9,398 nucleotides of DNA, from assembly GCA_009469665.1 (NCBI GenBank), contig SSTB01000069.1, positions 1 to 9,398 on the forward strand, in the 5' to 3' direction. The DNA comes from Azonexaceae bacterium (GTDB taxonomy: Bacteria > Pseudomonadota > Gammaproteobacteria > Burkholderiales > Rhodocyclaceae). Each line of letters starts with the position of its first letter. Within the stretch, counting starts at the first letter, position 1. Made by a program: the position numbers and the translations under genes. The notes under the pieces were generated by a model. The model searched no databases and had not been told where the DNA came from. It saw only the letters and a list, made by a program, of their open reading frames with translations. Shown piece by piece: positions 7,589 to 9,398 of this stretch.

Positions 7589-8593
7589 CAAGCGGCGCTG
7601 CCAGGCTGCAATTTCGGGAAGACACTCGGAAAGTCGGACATCGAGGCCAGCCTGGGCTTTGGCGAGCAGACTGCGCTGGGCAGACGGAATTTCTTGCGGC
7701 ACTACCGGATCTAGGGTGACGACGAGGTCGCCGGCCCCGATACCAGGGCGCCCGGGGTAGCCCTTGCCGGAGAGAATGATCTGCCTTTCTTCGATTCCAC
7801 CCGCATCGACGCGCAGCGTCACTTGATCGTGCGGTAGCGGGAGTGCGATATCTCCACCGGCCATAAGAGTAAGAATGCTCACCGGCAACCGCAGGGACAG
7901 GTTGCGCCCCTCCAATTGCAGCCAGGGATGGGGTGCGATACGAAGGCAAAGAAAAAGATCTCCGGGGGCGAGACCTTCGCCGCCTGGCTCCCCTTGCCCG
8001 GCCAGCCTCAGTTCATCGTCGGGCAGCAGGCCCGGGGGTACTTGAACCTCCAGACGGACATCGGCGGTGTCCCGACCGCTGCCTTCGCAATCAGGGCAAA
8101 TACGTTCGCTGAAGAATCCCCGCCCCTGACATTGGTGACAGCGCTCCAGACCGCCTTTGCGGTTCCGGACGCGGCCGCTGCCGTGACAGGCCTCACAGAG
8201 ACGAGAGCGACTGATTCCCGCTTCACCACTTCCTTCGCAGGTGGAACAGGGATGCCCCCGGCGAACCAGGACAGCCTTTCTGCATCCCGCCATACCCTCG
8301 GCGAGGCTAACTTCGAGAACCATGCGGATATCTGGCGCCCGCGGCATTTCTGGCGGGGCGGGCTCTGTCTGCTCCGGCGCATGTTCGCCATCACTGTCAT
8401 TATTGGCCGGCTCGGCCTCGTCCTGAAGTTCCTGGAGATCGTCGTAGGCGGCGCGAATGGCCTTAAAACGTTCCGTGGCTTCAGGAGCCGTATTGCGATC
8501 CGGATGCCAAGCCATGGCCAAACGCCGATAGGCGCGCTTGATTTCCTGCGGCGAGGCACCGGGGCTAAGACCAAGAACGGTAAGGGAATCCAT
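7553..8593 (-). CDS. DnaJ-like co-chaperone with J-domain and zinc fingers but no Gly/Phe linker
   Basis: The 346-residue product has a J-domain at about 1-57 with the HPD motif at 30-32, needed to stimulate the ATPase of DnaK-type Hsp70. A zinc-binding domain follows with four repeats: CSTCEGSG (C116, C119), CEACHGSG (C133, C136), CHQCQGRG (C152, C155) and CPDCEGSG (C166, C169). Two substrate-binding beta domains follow (about 176-300, including DLFLCLRIAPHP and LSGKGYP). Instead of the Gly/Phe-rich linker of classical DnaJ, residues 58-85 are acidic and proline-rich. It is shorter than E. coli DnaJ (376), so it is more likely an accessory DnaJ-family protein than the main dnaJ, and no dnaK or grpE is adjacent. 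The gene lies 79 bp after the DUF1178 gene. A TAAAAT on the minus strand at 8621-8626 could be a -10 element, without a clear -35. Confidence 0.9.
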   Translation of the reverse strand: MDSLTVLGLSPGASPQEIKRAYRRLAMAWHPDRNTAPEATERFKAIRAAYDDLQELQDEAEPANNDSDGEHAPEQTEPAPPEMPRAPDIRMVLEVSLAEGMAGCRKAVLVRRGHPCSTCEGSGEAGISRSRLCEACHGSGRVRNRKGGLERCHQCQGRGFFSERICPDCEGSGRDTADVRLEVQVPPGLLPDDELRLAGQGEPGGEGLAPGDLFLCLRIAPHPWLQLEGRNLSLRLPVSILTLMAGGDIALPLPHDQVTLRVDAGGIEERQIILSGKGYPGRPGIGAGDLVVTLDPVVPQEIPSAQRSLLAKAQAGLDVRLSECLPEIAAWQRRLSGSGVDQRTGG

Positions 8594-8672
8594 CGGGGGA
8601 GAAAGGGCAGAAGGGGCCCTATTTTACCCCGAGGCGACAGGCCTTCGCCGCCCCGAACGCCCCTGAACAGCT

Positions 8673-9110
8673 TCAGGAAAGCTTGCGCTTGGCGACGATG
8701 GGCAGACGGATTAGTTCTATGCCTTCGTCCCGCAAGGCATCAAATTCCTCATCCGTGGCACTGCCGCGGATCCCCCGCTCCGGCGCTTCGCGGTAATGGA
8801 TCTTGCGCGCTTCTTCGGCAAATGCCGTGCCGACATCTTCTGTGGAAGCCATCAGCGCACCCACCAGTTGGCGGTAGAGCCCCATCGCCTGGGAATCTTC
8901 CGGCAGGGCTGCAACACTCGTCACGGCGGTGGATTCGGACCGAGTCCCGGACGCCAATGCGACCGCGGACGGCACGCGTCGAACGGCCGGAGTATCGCAG
9001 TGCGGGCAGCGGATTAGACCCTGATCCAGTTGGGATTCATAATCCTCGGGTCCGGAGAACCACCCTTCCATTCGGTGGTCGTTTTCACACAGCAAGTCGT
9101 AAATGATCAT
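8673..9110 (-). CDS. DUF1178 family protein with N-terminal zinc-ribbon-like motif
   Basis: The 145-residue protein starts MIIYDLLCENDHRMEGWF, the signature of the DUF1178 family, whose function is not established as far as I know. C8, H12, C35 and C38 (CENDH followed by RCPHC) could bind a zinc ion. The remainder is a linker rich in Ala, Ser and Thr, then helical segments (AMGLYRQLVGALMAST; GTAFAEEARKIHYRE, with GIRGSATDEEFDAL after them) and a basic C-terminus. It has no signal peptide. The ATG at 9110 lies 12 nt past the encoded CCA of tRNA-Leu and lacks a Shine-Dalgarno sequence; I keep this start because the family begins exactly there. It probably shares a transcript with tRNA-Leu upstream and the dnaJ-like gene downstream. 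Confidence 0.9.
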   Translation of the reverse strand: MIIYDLLCENDHRMEGWFSGPEDYESQLDQGLIRCPHCDTPAVRRVPSAVALASGTRSESTAVTSVAALPEDSQAMGLYRQLVGALMASTEDVGTAFAEEARKIHYREAPERGIRGSATDEEFDALRDEGIELIRLPIVAKRKLS

Positions 9111-9122
9111 CGCGCATCAGAC

Positions 9123-9207
9123 TGGTGCCCGGGAACGGACTTGAACCGTCAAGGATTGCTCCGGCGGATTTTAAGTCCGCTGTGTTTACCAATTTCACCA
9201 CCCGGGC
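9123..9207 (-). tRNA. tRNA-Leu (anticodon TAA)
   Basis: The minus strand reads GCCCGGG at the 5' end (9207-9201) and CCCGGGC plus ACCA at the 3' end, giving a seven-pair acceptor stem and an encoded CCA. The anticodon stem GCGGA/TCCGC encloses the loop CTTAAAA, so the anticodon is TAA, which reads UUA and UUG leucine codons. A long variable arm is present, as expected for leucine. Total length is 85 nt. The T arm carries the usual TTCAAGT loop. Confidence 0.96.
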
Positions 9208-9216
9208 GGCGGGCGG

Positions 9217-9222
9217 ATTATA
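9217..9222 (-). promoter_or_regulatory. Perfect -10 element (TATAAT) for tRNA-Leu
   Basis: On the minus strand TATAAT (9222-9217) is followed by the GC-only stretch CCGCCC, putting the start point at about 9210, three bases before the mature tRNA 5' end. A matching -35 is poor: TTCCCT, 18 bp upstream, matches 3 of 6. A GC-rich discriminator is typical of stable-RNA promoters under stringent control; that control is inferred. Confidence 0.5.
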
Positions 9223-9234
9223 GGTCCGGAGATA

Positions 9235-9266
9235 TGGAAAAGGGAAAGCGGCCAGCGCTTTCCCTT
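9235..9266 (-). terminator. Intrinsic terminator-like hairpin between tRNA-Gly and tRNA-Leu
   Basis: On the minus strand AAGGGAAAGCG (9266-9256) pairs perfectly with CGCTTTCCCTT (9250-9240) around a five-base loop. The Ts at 9241-9238 make a four-base T run. It starts six bases after the 3' end of tRNA-Gly, so it probably ends or reduces the tRNA-Cys/tRNA-Gly transcript. An RNA-processing role is an alternative because the T tract is short. Confidence 0.55.
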
Positions 9267-9271
9267 CGTAC

Positions 9272-9347
9272 TGGAGCGGCAGAAGAGTCTCGAACTCTCG
9301 ACCTCAACCTTGGCAAGGTTGCGCTCTACCAACTGAGCTACTGCCGC
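9272..9347 (-). tRNA. tRNA-Gly (anticodon GCC)
   Basis: The minus strand begins GCGGCAG (9347-9341) and ends CTGCCGC-TCCA, with a perfect acceptor stem and encoded CCA. AGCTCAGTTGGTAGAGC forms the D arm, the anticodon stem CAACC/GGTTG holds the loop TTGCCAA with anticodon GCC, and GAGAGTTCGAGACTCTT forms the T arm. Length is 76 nt. The spacer to tRNA-Cys upstream is 7 nt, so the two are processed from one precursor. It supplies GGC and GGU codons. Confidence 0.97.
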
Positions 9348-9354
9348 GTATTCC

Positions 9355-9398
9355 TGGAGGCGCGAGCCGGAGTCGAACCGACCTACACGGATTTGCAA
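9355..9398 (-). tRNA. tRNA-Cys (anticodon GCA), 5' half outside the window
   Basis: Only the 3' part is present. On the minus strand it runs from TTGCAAATCCG (anticodon loop with GCA, then the 3' side of the anticodon stem) through a T arm containing GGTTCGACTCC to CGCGCC-TCCA. The anticodon, the T arm and the CGCGCC acceptor strand match bacterial tRNA-Cys. The 5' acceptor strand, D arm and half of the anticodon stem lie beyond the right edge, so folding could not be checked. Confidence 0.88.

Noticed and set aside
7583..7606. Short inverted repeat GCCTG/CAGGC after the 129-residue gene
   Set aside because: Only five pairs, a wide loop and no T tract on either strand, so it is not supported as a terminator.
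7916..9106. 396-residue plus-strand frame
   Set aside because: It is antisense to the dnaJ-like and DUF1178 genes, both of which show clear family motifs; its own translation has none.
1..9398. Search for insertion sequences, phage genes, CRISPR arrays, att sites or defence genes
   Set aside because: No transposase or integrase motif, no regularly spaced repeats and no duplicated tRNA end were seen; the tRNA genes show no adjacent integrase in the window.

Overview
The window reads as chromosomal housekeeping DNA from a high-GC proteobacterium. A betaproteobacterium of the Rhodocyclales type is the best guess. The grounds are a tandem glycine riboswitch ahead of gcvT-gcvH-gcvP with a single-chain gcvP, an RNase AM-type PHP phosphoesterase, a DUF1178 protein and a tRNA-Cys/Gly/Leu cluster. 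The taxon is inferred from gene content and protein similarity as remembered; no search was run. No insertion sequence, phage gene, CRISPR array or restriction/defence gene is visible.

Left part (1-835, minus strand): a nearly complete PHP-domain nuclease/phosphatase (RNase AM/YciV type), cut by the left edge. Positions 836-970 are a divergent intergenic stretch holding a good sigma-70 promoter for the rightward genes. Positions 971-1172 hold a tandem glycine riboswitch followed directly by an intrinsic terminator. They control the glycine cleavage operon gcvT (1217-2296), gcvH (2330-2716) and gcvP (2730-5609). T, H and P are three of the four components that split glycine into CO2, NH3 and 5,10-methylene-tetrahydrofolate; the L-protein gene is not here. 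A secreted parallel beta-helix protein of unknown function (5623-6912) follows gcvP after 13 bp with no terminator between, so it probably shares the transcript.

Middle (6978-7588, plus strand): two small, tandem, apparently related proteins of unknown function, both with an MAV start, a Gln/Ala-rich helical part and a similar short C-terminal tail. The second overlaps tail-to-tail by 36 bp with the leftward gene that follows.

Right part (minus strand, read from the right edge): tRNA-Cys(GCA) (partial), tRNA-Gly(GCC), a hairpin resembling an intrinsic terminator, a TATAAT promoter element with GC-rich discriminator, tRNA-Leu(TAA), then a DUF1178 zinc-ribbon protein starting only 12 nt after the tRNA CCA end, and a DnaJ-like co-chaperone with four zinc-binding repeats but no Gly/Phe linker. 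The layout suggests a tRNA-mRNA transcript of tRNA-Leu, the DUF1178 gene and the dnaJ-like gene.

Nothing here is a clearly new system. The observations most worth a second look are the unusual linker of the riboswitch, the paired small proteins, the beta-helix protein attached to the gcv operon, and the tRNA-Leu/DUF1178 junction.
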